Shown: piece by piece, positions 1 to 5,502 of the stretch | How the letters are laid out: each line of letters begins with the position of its first letter | Numbering within the stretch: position 1 is the stretch's first letter | Assembly (NCBI GenBank): GCA_002382075.1 | Contig: DFZG01000054.1 | Coordinates: 1-6,784 of the forward strand | DNA: 6,784 bases | Origin: Candidatus Shapirobacteria bacterium UBA4062 | GTDB lineage: Bacteria > Patescibacteriota > Microgenomatia > UBA12405 | Direction of reading: 5' to 3' | Position numbers and translations under genes: made by a program | Notes under the pieces: model-generated | Database searches by the model: none | Told to the model about the DNA's origin: nothing | The model's input: only the letters and a program-made list of their open reading frames with translations

Positions 1-40
1 CCTCCTCAACCCAAATTATCCTGTCTTGTTGTAAAATAGT

Positions 41-70
41 TTAACAAGCCAGTATAACTTCCCATATACT
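41..70 (+). promoter_or_regulatory. Probable promoter of the Nudix gene
   Basis: A -35-like TTAACA at 41-46 (5 of 6 to TTGACA) is followed after 18 bp by a -10-like TATACT at 65-70. Transcription would start near 77, giving a leader of about 53 nt to the preferred ATG at 130. A 6-bp inverted repeat, CTTGTT at 25-30 and AACAAG at 43-48, overlaps the -35 box; it could be an operator or the tail of an upstream terminator. The leader also holds a small hairpin, GGAAA at 92-96 with TTTCC at 100-104. All of this is by eye. Confidence 0.45.
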
Positions 71-129
71 GAAACGTTATCTGAAATTTGGGGAAACAAT
101 TTCCAAACAACAAAGTTTTGCAAAAAATT

Positions 130-708
130 ATGTCTAGAGGATGGAAAAAAATAAATTCAAAACTCGTGTATTGCAACCCCTGGATCAGAATTCACGAGGA
201 TACTGTTTTTAAGCCAGACGGTAAAAAAGGTATTTATGCCTTTCTTGAAAAACCAGCTGGAAACTTTATTGTTGCCTTAGACAAAGATAATTCCATCTAT
301 TTTATCAAGGAATACAGATACCCTCTCCAAAAAAACATTCTACAATTACCAGCGGGTGTGATTGATTCTGCTGATATTGTTGGACAGGCCAAGAAAGAGC
401 TTTTTGAAGAAACTGGTATTGTGGCAAAAAAATGGAAAAAAATCGGTAGCTTTTATGTAGCGCCAGGTCATGAAACAACCTACATAAATGTTTTTTTGGC
501 TACTGAATTAAATTTGACCGGCCTAAAAACAGGTAATCAAGAAAATGATGAAGCTATTCAAGAAGTTATTAAAATTAGCCGTTCTAAACTGGAACAAATG
601 ATACTTGGTTCCAAAATAGAATGTGGCATAACGTTGGCCGCTTTGAATCTCTTTTTTTTGAAATATAAAAAGATTAATAAATACAAAAAACGTGTTTACA
701 AAAATTAA
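130..708 (+). CDS. Nudix hydrolase, ADP-ribose pyrophosphatase type
   Basis: This is a 192-residue cytosolic Nudix protein, probably hydrolysing ADP-ribose or a related nucleoside diphosphate sugar in metabolite clean-up. The N-terminus (WKKINSKLVYCNPWIR) matches the start of the ADP-ribose pyrophosphatase group. The Nudix box runs from about residue 76 (LPAGVID) to 97 (KELFEETGI), with the metal-binding glutamates E90, E93 and E94 present. A proline at residue 112, 15 residues after the box, is the family marker for ADP-ribose specificity. The box is slightly abnormal: one residue shorter than the consensus, Asp where the first Glu is usual, and Lys for Arg. I chose ATG 130 because homologous sequence begins there; an in-frame TTG at 88 would add 14 residues without family similarity. 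No Shine-Dalgarno precedes either start. The gene ends in a lysine-rich tail and converges with metG. The exact substrate is uncertain. Confidence 0.88.
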   Translation: MSRGWKKINSKLVYCNPWIRIHEDTVFKPDGKKGIYAFLEKPAGNFIVALDKDNSIYFIKEYRYPLQKNILQLPAGVIDSADIVGQAKKELFEETGIVAKKWKKIGSFYVAPGHETTYINVFLATELNLTGLKTGNQENDEAIQEVIKISRSKLEQMILGSKIECGITLAALNLFFLKYKKINKYKKRVYKN

Positions 709-723
709 TGGTCACAACGTTGG

Positions 724-745
724 AACAAGTGACGATTAACTTGTT
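724..745. terminator. Weak hairpin between convergent Nudix and metG genes
   Basis: A 7-bp perfect inverted repeat, AACAAGT at 724-730 and ACTTGTT at 739-745, has an 8-nt loop and sits in the 35-bp gap between two convergent genes, just reaching the metG stop codon. The place suits a bidirectional terminator. The stem is short and AT-rich and neither strand has a U-tract directly after it, so this is tentative. Confidence 0.3.
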
Positions 746-2147
746 AAATCCTCATAAACAACGGTTTATCCAAAGCTTTTATTTCCCCTTCAAAAATTTC
801 CTGGATTTTTTTGCAAGCCTCAGGCATTACTGGCTCAAGGTACCAGGCCGCCAACTGCAAATTTTGGGCACATTCCCTCAAAACTTCAATCCTTTTTGGA
901 TCATTGGCACTGAGTTTCCACGGCGTCACTTCATTTAATCGATTATTGGATTTATCCACATAATTTTCAAACACCCATCCAATCGCCTCGTCTAATTTCA
1001 AATCATCAATTTTCTCAATGAATTCTTTGTCTAATTGAAGATTGAAGTTTGGAGATTCAAGATTTACTCCTAGTTTACATACTCTACTCACCAAGTTACC
1101 CAAATTATTCGCCAAATCAGCATTATATTTTTCAATAAATCTTGTTAAACCCACATCCGCGTCGTCAGTCGATGGAAATGATCTGGCTACCAAATACCTA
1201 GAGCCATCAACTCCAAATTTGGAAATTAATTCATTAGGACTTATCGCATTTCCCAGCGATTTACTCATTTTTTGCCCATCAATCATATAAAAACTATGAG
1301 TATAAGTCTTTTTAGGTAATTCAATTCCTGCCGACAATAGCATGGCCTGCCAAATTACTGTATGAAACCACAAAATCTCTTTTCCCAGCAAATGCAAATC
1401 CGCCGGCCAAAAATCCTCTTTTTCTTCCAAAAACCTAGTTGCCGAGTAATAATTTATCAAAGCATCAATCCACACATAAATCGTCTGGTTTTTATCCCAA
1501 GGCAGGGCTACTCCCCAACTCACATTTTCCCGAGAAATTGACACATCATTCACCCCCGCTTTTAACTTTGCCAAAATCTCACTTCTCTTCCCATCCGGAA
1601 AAATATAGTTAGTTTCCTTGTTTTCGATCATTTCGATTAACTTTGGCACATACTTTGTCAACTTAAAAAACCAATTCTCCTCACTCTTTTTGACCGTTTG
1701 ATCTTCAGGATGAAGCGGGCATTTTTGGTCAACCAAATCGCTTTCTGTCAAAAATTTTTCACAACCGATGCAATAATAACCTTCATATTTATCCTTATAA
1801 ATATCCCCATTCTCATAAATCTTCTCCATAATCTCCCCTACCACTTTTTCGTGTCTCGGATCAGTTGTTCTAATAAAAAAATCATGGCTAATATTTAGTT
1901 TCTTCCAGGCCTCCTCAAATCTTGGGGAAATTTTGTCACAATATTCCTTAACTTCCAAACCTTCTTTTTCCGCCGCTTGGGCCACTTTTTGACCATGTTC
2001 ATCAGTTCCAGTTAAAAAGAAAACCTCTTCACCTCTTTGACGATGCGCTCTCGCCAAAATATCTGCCGCCACCGTAGTACAGGTATGCCCAATGTGGGGA
2101 ATATCGTTTATATAATAAATTGGAGTTGTTACAAAATACTTTTTCAT
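744..2147 (-). CDS. metG: Methionine--tRNA ligase (MetRS), short form
   Basis: This cytosolic class I aminoacyl-tRNA synthetase of 467 residues charges tRNA-Met and initiator tRNA with methionine using ATP. The HIGH motif is at residues 18-21 (PHIGH) and KMSKS at 293-297 (DGQKMSKSLGN). The connective insert carries one zinc knuckle, C126-x2-C129 and C143-x2-H146, which matches the Thermus-type (MetG2) arrangement. The active-site stretches TGTDEHGQK (46-54) and YVWIDALINYYSA (224-236) are typical. The helical anticodon-binding domain spans about 335-460. The protein stops there, so the C-terminal EMAP/Trbp111-like tRNA-binding domain of many MetRSs is absent, as in other short forms. The ATG at 2147 gives the canonical N-terminus (KKYFVTTPIYY). 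It lies 59 bp downstream of rpsT on the same strand. No Shine-Dalgarno is visible; the sequence before the ATG is a T-run forming one arm of an inverted repeat. Confidence 0.98.
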   Translation of the reverse strand: MKKYFVTTPIYYINDIPHIGHTCTTVAADILARAHRQRGEEVFFLTGTDEHGQKVAQAAEKEGLEVKEYCDKISPRFEEAWKKLNISHDFFIRTTDPRHEKVVGEIMEKIYENGDIYKDKYEGYYCIGCEKFLTESDLVDQKCPLHPEDQTVKKSEENWFFKLTKYVPKLIEMIENKETNYIFPDGKRSEILAKLKAGVNDVSISRENVSWGVALPWDKNQTIYVWIDALINYYSATRFLEEKEDFWPADLHLLGKEILWFHTVIWQAMLLSAGIELPKKTYTHSFYMIDGQKMSKSLGNAISPNELISKFGVDGSRYLVARSFPSTDDADVGLTRFIEKYNADLANNLGNLVSRVCKLGVNLESPNFNLQLDKEFIEKIDDLKLDEAIGWVFENYVDKSNNRLNEVTPWKLSANDPKRIEVLRECAQNLQLAAWYLEPVMPEACKKIQEIFEGEIKALDKPLFMRI

Positions 2148-2149
2148 TT

Positions 2150-2220
2150 AAAAAATGTCATTAACTAATAAAGTGATTATACTTTATTCGCCCCGCGCTG
2201 GCAGGGCTATGACATTTTTT
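2150..2220 (-). repeat. Nested inverted repeats forming a possible three-way junction
   Basis: The outer arms AAAAAATGTCAT (2150-2161) and ATGACATTTTTT (2209-2220) are perfect 12-bp inverted repeats. Between them lie two further hairpins. One is GC-rich, 2190-2196 against 2201-2207, with 7 bp including one U-G pair and a 4-nt loop. The other is perfect, AATAAAGT at 2167-2174 and ACTTTATT at 2181-2188, with a 6-nt loop. Only 5, 1 and 1 unpaired bases remain at the junction. The unit covers the last rpsT codons and its TAG stop, and ends 2 nt before the metG ATG. It could be an RNA control element, a terminator or attenuator (the 3' arm ends in six U on the minus strand), or a small mobile element with terminal inverted repeats. 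The repeats are read directly; the function is inferred. Confidence 0.6.
2176..2204 (-). promoter_or_regulatory. Probable metG promoter inside a dyad
   Basis: On the minus strand there is a perfect TATAAT (2181 down to 2176), with CTGCCA (2204-2199, 4 of 6 to the -35 consensus) exactly 17 bp upstream. The start would be near 2169, giving a leader of about 22 nt. The -10 box sits in the loop and arm edge of the 8-bp inverted repeat at 2167-2188. A protein bound there, or the RNA fold, could affect metG expression. Readthrough from rpsT is equally possible. Confidence 0.45.
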
Positions 2221-2515
2221 TACTTGTCTTTCGGATTACTTTCTTTTTTGCCTTTTTTAGGGGCTTTTTCACTTCCACTTTAGCTACCCTCATTTTTGAT
2301 AGTCTTGATTTAAGTCTGGCTACTTTATTTTTGTGACTAATCCCTTTTTTAACGGATTTATCCAGTAAACTGGCTACTCCACTAAAAGCTTTCTCGCTCG
2401 GTTTTGCCAGATATTCTTTAACCGATTTTTTGACCTTATTTTTAAGATCAACATTATCTTTTTTGTTTTTTATTGATTTTCGCAATGATTTTTTTGCAGA
2501 TAGACTGATTGGCAT
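2207..2515 (-). CDS. rpsT: 30S ribosomal protein S20
   Basis: This 102-residue basic protein binds 16S rRNA early in small-subunit assembly. It is recognised by the S20 signature near residues 52-72 (DKSVKKGISHKNKVARLKSRL), which corresponds to the family's KGVIHKNKAARKKSRL helix, and by an N-terminal Lys/Arg-rich helix starting MPISLSAKKSLRKS. The usual S20 body ends near residue 76; here a lysine-rich tail (77-102) follows. The last residues (KKMS) and the stop are encoded inside one arm of the inverted repeat at 2150-2220. The ATG at 2515 fits the family start. There is no Shine-Dalgarno, and a TAGAAT box lies only 7 nt upstream, so the mRNA may be leaderless. The gene is divergent from murJ and upstream of metG. 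Identification is firm despite low overall similarity to model S20 proteins. Confidence 0.93.
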   Translation of the reverse strand: MPISLSAKKSLRKSIKNKKDNVDLKNKVKKSVKEYLAKPSEKAFSGVASLLDKSVKKGISHKNKVARLKSRLSKMRVAKVEVKKPLKKAKKKVIRKTSKKMS

Positions 2516-2522
2516 AGACTGT

Positions 2523-2551
2523 ATTCTATCGCCTAAATTCCCATTTTACAA
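2523..2551 (-). promoter_or_regulatory. Probable rpsT promoter, leaderless type
   Basis: On the minus strand, TTGTAA (2551-2546) is followed after 17 bp by TAGAAT (2528-2523). Only 7 nt separate the -10 box from the rpsT ATG at 2515, so transcription would begin at or next to the start codon. The match is 4 of 6 at -35 and 5 of 6 at -10. Confidence 0.45.
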
Positions 2552-2582
2552 TAATTTGACCAAAGCAATTTCAAACATCACC

Positions 2583-2611
2583 GTGAAACTGTCAAGGATA
2601 ACTCATATAAT
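2583..2611 (+). promoter_or_regulatory. Probable murJ promoter, near-leaderless
   Basis: A perfect TATAAT at 2606-2611 lies 17 bp after GTGAAA (2583-2588, 4 of 6 to TTGACA). The expected start, near 2618, is 3 nt before the murJ ATG. A weak AGGT at 2612-2615 could act as a Shine-Dalgarno only if transcription began further upstream. The box is directly followed by the palindrome GGTCATTAATGACC (2613-2626), which spans the start codon. Confidence 0.45.
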
Positions 2612-2620
2612 AGGTCATTA

Positions 2621-4243
2621 ATGACCGTCTTAAATCGGCTTCGCCATCTCAGCTTGGTTAAGCAAAACACTATATTTTCTGCCAGCCTTGTCTTGGCTAT
2701 CACCTTCGTTTTTTCCGCAATTTTGGGCTTTTTACGCTCTCGCTTTCTTTATGCTCATTTTTTTTCCTGCTGTGCCTTAGAGCTAGATGCCTACACTGCT
2801 GCTTTCCGCTTACCCGATTTAATTTTCAAACTTTTGGTTACCGGCGCCCTATCAGCCTCTTTTATTCCTGTTTTTAGCAGTTATCTTCACAAAGACAAAA
2901 AGCAAGCCGATTTAGTCGCATCAACCGTCATCACCCTCCTCTTTTTTGTATTTCTTCTTGCTGCTGTTATTCTCTTAATTTTTACCCGTCCATTTTCTGA
3001 ATTAATTGCCCAGGGTTTCAGTCCTTACCAGATTGATCTAATGGTCAACCTTACTCGCATCTTGTTAATCGCCCAAATATTTTTCTTACTTAGCAATTTT
3101 ATCACCGCCATTCTCCAGGTTCATCAAGTTTTTATTGTTTCTGCACTTTCTCCCATTATCTACAACTTTTTTATCATCTTGTCTATTTTTACCCTCGCTC
3201 CAGTTTTTGGTATTTACGGGGTTGTTTACGGAGCTGTAGTTGGCGCCTTTTTCCATTTGGCAATTCAAATTCCAATTGTCAAAAAAATTGGTTTTAATTA
3301 CACTTTTTCCCTTAAGCATAGACTTGAAGGGGTTAGGGAAGTTATTCGTCTCATGCTTCCCCGAAGTTTGTCGCTGGGTCTCTCCGAAATCGAAAATACA
3401 GTCACTCTCTTTTTTGCTTCTGGTTTAATTGCCGGTTCAATTTCACTTTTAAATTTAGCCATGCAAATTATGTATCTTCCCAGCCGCATTTTTGCCACTA
3501 CCGTCGGTCAGGCATCTTTACCCATTCTGTCAAAAAACGTCGCTCAAAATAAATTAGAAAATTTTAAAAATATTGTTGTTAATACTCTAATGCAAAGTTT
3601 GTTTATCGCCCTACCTGTCGCCACTATCTTTCTGGTAAACCGTCTAGCCATCGTCAGAATTGCCTTTGGTGCCAAACAGTTTCCCTGGGAAGCTACTTTA
3701 ATTACTGCCAAAACTTTGGCCTTTTTATCTCCAGCTATCGTCTGTCAGGCGATAATTCAAATTCTAGTCAGATCTTTCTACGCCCTCCACGACACCCGTA
3801 CCCCTATGAAGATTTCTTTTGTCTCCCTACTGGCAAACGTTGTCGCCAGTTTCTATTTAGTCAACTTCACCGATTTAGGCATCATTGGTTTGGCTTTTTC
3901 CGTTTCCTTGGCAAACTTAGTCCAATGTTTTGGTTTAGTCATCTTTTTTGGTCGAAAAGTTAACGGTATCAATTGGTCTGTAATTTTATCCCAATTCAAT
4001 CGTATCCTCTTAGCTTCTATCATCATGGGTTTAGTTACTTGGGTAACCATCAAAAGCCTTGATATTTATCTGTTAGATACTGCTAGAACTATTAACGTTA
4101 TCAATATTTTCATCATCTCCAGCGTTTTGGGATTCGTTTCTTACTTGATTTCAATAAAAATGTTTAAGGTTGAACAACTTCAGGACTACCAAAAATACTA
4201 CCAAAAATTCAAAAATCGTCTCAGTAACTCGGTAAACAAATAA
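2621..4243 (+). CDS. murJ: Lipid II flippase MurJ (MviN family)
   Basis: This 540-residue polytopic membrane protein of the MOP superfamily (usually 14 transmembrane segments) flips lipid II across the cytoplasmic membrane for peptidoglycan synthesis. Family marks are GFLRSR (36-41), LDAYTAAFRLPDLIF (55-69), GALSASFIPVF (75-85), LPSRIFATTVGQASLPILSK (286-305) and ALHDTRTPMK (388-397). Hydrophobic segments fill the chain to about residue 512, then a charged tail follows. By alignment from memory with E. coli MurJ, R24 and D39 are kept (R39, D56), while R18 becomes A33 and R270 becomes Q282. A Cys pair (C50, C51) precedes the Asp motif. The ATG at 2621 is the only sensible start and adds about 15 residues before the first helix compared with E. 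coli. It is divergent from rpsT and followed by a hairpin, so it is probably transcribed alone. A lipid or sugar exporter of the same superfamily is the only realistic alternative. Confidence 0.93.
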   Translation: MTVLNRLRHLSLVKQNTIFSASLVLAITFVFSAILGFLRSRFLYAHFFSCCALELDAYTAAFRLPDLIFKLLVTGALSASFIPVFSSYLHKDKKQADLVASTVITLLFFVFLLAAVILLIFTRPFSELIAQGFSPYQIDLMVNLTRILLIAQIFFLLSNFITAILQVHQVFIVSALSPIIYNFFIILSIFTLAPVFGIYGVVYGAVVGAFFHLAIQIPIVKKIGFNYTFSLKHRLEGVREVIRLMLPRSLSLGLSEIENTVTLFFASGLIAGSISLLNLAMQIMYLPSRIFATTVGQASLPILSKNVAQNKLENFKNIVVNTLMQSLFIALPVATIFLVNRLAIVRIAFGAKQFPWEATLITAKTLAFLSPAIVCQAIIQILVRSFYALHDTRTPMKISFVSLLANVVASFYLVNFTDLGIIGLAFSVSLANLVQCFGLVIFFGRKVNGINWSVILSQFNRILLASIIMGLVTWVTIKSLDIYLLDTARTINVINIFIISSVLGFVSYLISIKMFKVEQLQDYQKYYQKFKNRLSNSVNK

Positions 4244-4266
4244 ACTTTAGCTTTGGGTAAAGTTTT
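4242..4266 (+). terminator. Hairpin terminator after murJ
   Basis: An 8-bp perfect inverted repeat, AAACTTTA at 4242-4249 and TAAAGTTT at 4258-4265, has an 8-nt loop, starts within the murJ stop codon and is followed by T-rich sequence. The stem is AT-rich and the U-tract short, so it may be a weak terminator that lets some transcription into the pilus genes. Confidence 0.42.
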
Positions 4267-4270
4267 ACTA

Positions 4271-4299
4271 TTTAATTTCCAAATAAAGCTGTATATACT
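4271..4299 (+). promoter_or_regulatory. Possible promoter of the pilN operon
   Basis: TATACT at 4294-4299 lies 8 nt before the ATG at 4308. The -35 candidate, TTTAAT at 4271-4276 with a 17-bp spacer, matches only 3 of 6. The expected start, near 4306, would make the mRNA essentially leaderless, as proposed for rpsT and murJ. The placement between a terminator-like hairpin and a new operon supports it. Confidence 0.38.
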
Positions 4300-4307
4300 T
4301 AATTAAC

Positions 4308-4886
4308 ATGCCTCCGAAAAAAGAGATATCCCTATTACCTGACGAGAATAATTCCCAATCATTTTCCAATCGCTTTATGCGATGGTTAACTACCGCCGGT
4401 CGTTTTGTAATTGTCTTTACTGAATTGATTGTTGTTTTGGCTTTCATCTCCCGTTTTTGGCTCGATCGAAAAAATGCTGATCTGTCCGAAACTATTCGCC
4501 AGCAAACTGCAATATTAGAAAGTACCAAAGATTTTGAAAACGAATACCTCCTTCTCCAACAGCGATTAGAATTTGCTAAAAAATATTATACTGAGGCACC
4601 TGATTATGCCCCAAAAATTCAGTCTTTAATCGAAAGCTCTCCTCCTGGTATTGTTTATGATCGTTTCAGTCTATCTCAATCCGAGGAATCGTCTATGGTT
4701 AAGTCAGATATGACCGTTTTTGCTTACCAAGAGTCTTCCATTGTTGATTTTGTGACCAACCTTATTCTGAACCCTGATATCGGCAATGTAAACATCAAAA
4801 ATATCGAAAAAAAACCTAAAGACACCAAATACACTATTAGTCTTACGTTAAGTTTTAATCCCCCCACCACCGATGTCACTCGTTAA
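4308..4886 (+). CDS. pilN: PilN-like type IV pilus assembly protein
   Basis: This 192-residue bitopic inner-membrane protein resembles PilN/GspL-C, part of the PilMNO(P) alignment complex that links the cytoplasmic pilus motor to the periplasmic side. The short cytoplasmic N-terminus carries EISLLPDE (6-13), the counterpart of the INLLP motif by which PilN binds PilM. One membrane helix follows at about 32-52 (FVIVFTELIVVLAFISRFWL), then a charged probable coiled coil (about 55-95), and an alpha/beta domain (about 97-185) with the size and place of the PilN ferredoxin-like fold. Its 3' end overlaps the pilO-like start by 14 bp, which indicates co-expression. No pilM is nearby. The name rests on motif, topology and gene order rather than strong sequence identity; a competence or type II secretion homologue would look the same. 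Confidence 0.75.
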   Translation: MPPKKEISLLPDENNSQSFSNRFMRWLTTAGRFVIVFTELIVVLAFISRFWLDRKNADLSETIRQQTAILESTKDFENEYLLLQQRLEFAKKYYTEAPDYAPKIQSLIESSPPGIVYDRFSLSQSEESSMVKSDMTVFAYQESSIVDFVTNLILNPDIGNVNIKNIEKKPKDTKYTISLTLSFNPPTTDVTR

Positions 4887-5502
4887 CAGTATTTACTCTA
4901 GCACCAGACCTCTTTTTGAGTATCTTAAAAAGCAAAAGGAGAATCAAAAATTTATTCGCAAAGTTGAGATTGCTTCCACTTTTACCTTAATTACTTTCTT
5001 TTTAATTTTTGCCATTCGACCCACTTTTCTAACTATTTCCTCTTTACTTGGCGAAATTAAGGCCAAAGAAACTTCAACTCAACTCATGAAAGCCAAAATC
5101 AATAATCTTATCCAAGCTCAAGACAATTTTGCCCAAGTTCAGGAAAGATATCAAATAATTAACACTTCTCTTCCCGACAAAAACTCATTTTCAACTCTCT
5201 ACGATCAACTCCAAGCATCAGCTCGCCAATCGGCTTTTACTCTAGAAACCCTCAACTTTTCACTTAATCAAAAAGACGCCATTCCTTCTTTTGACGCTGC
5301 CAAAAAATATCAAGTCAGTCTGACTTCTCCCACCCCCTTCACCTCTTTTGTAAATTTTGTCGATATTATCAGCCAAAATCGCCGTTTAATCGATATAAGC
5401 AATCTTACTTTCTCTTCAAAAAATACCACCAGCAAAACTGCTTCTCAATCATCGGAAATGTTATCAACTTTTTCAGCCGACGTTTATTATTGGACACCTT
5501 AA
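4873..5502 (+). CDS. pilO: PilO-like type IV pilus assembly protein
   Basis: This 209-residue bitopic membrane protein is the likely partner of the PilN-like protein. Its layout is that of PilO: a basic cytoplasmic N-terminus (1-31), one membrane helix (about 33-58, TLITFFLIFAIRPTFL), a coiled-coil stretch (about 60-98, rich in Glu, Lys and Gln), and a C-terminal alpha/beta domain (about 100-209) with SLPDKNSFSTLYDQLQASA (99-117), resembling the loop and helix that open the PilO ferredoxin-like fold. PilN and PilO form heterodimers through these domains in model pili. The ATG at 4873 lies inside pilN; there is no other Met before residue 72, and the N-terminus keeps a sensible positive-inside charge. 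No Shine-Dalgarno is seen, so translational coupling with pilN is likely. A Ser/Thr-rich insert (about 181-195) sits near the C-terminus. Confidence 0.72.
   Translation: MSLVNSIYSSTRPLFEYLKKQKENQKFIRKVEIASTFTLITFFLIFAIRPTFLTISSLLGEIKAKETSTQLMKAKINNLIQAQDNFAQVQERYQIINTSLPDKNSFSTLYDQLQASARQSAFTLETLNFSLNQKDAIPSFDAAKKYQVSLTSPTPFTSFVNFVDIISQNRRLIDISNLTFSSKNTTSKTASQSSEMLSTFSADVYYWTP

Noticed and set aside
1..30. Possible tRNA 3' end (CCA at 11-13) or end of a plus-strand gene at the left edge
   Set aside because: No T-loop can be seen in the few bases available, a C discriminator would be unusual, and short frames reaching the edge in all phases cannot be told apart.
88..129. TTG start giving a 14-residue longer Nudix protein
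   Set aside because: The added residues have no family resemblance, no Shine-Dalgarno precedes the TTG, and the recognisable ADP-ribose pyrophosphatase N-terminus begins just after ATG 130.
708..938. Plus-strand open frame of 76 codons overlapping the metG 3' end
   Set aside because: It lies antisense to the metG C-terminal coding region, has no promoter or family features and is explained as a shadow.
1042..1898. Plus-strand frames of 82 and 66 codons opposite metG
   Set aside because: Both are antisense to conserved MetRS sequence, including KMSKS and the zinc-knuckle region, which fixes the true frame.
2556..2595. Spaced TTGAC/GTCAA and TTTCA/TGAAA inverted repeats in the rpsT-murJ gap
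   Set aside because: The arms are only 5 bp and the spacing is not symmetric; chance is a sufficient explanation in AT-rich intergenic DNA.
3086..4053. Minus-strand and alternate-frame ORFs inside murJ
   Set aside because: The murJ frame is continuous with conserved motifs throughout; the others have implausible composition and no supporting signals.
4268..4528. Minus-strand 86-codon frame over the pilN start
   Set aside because: It opposes a frame with the ISLLP motif, a membrane helix and operon overlap; nothing supports it independently.
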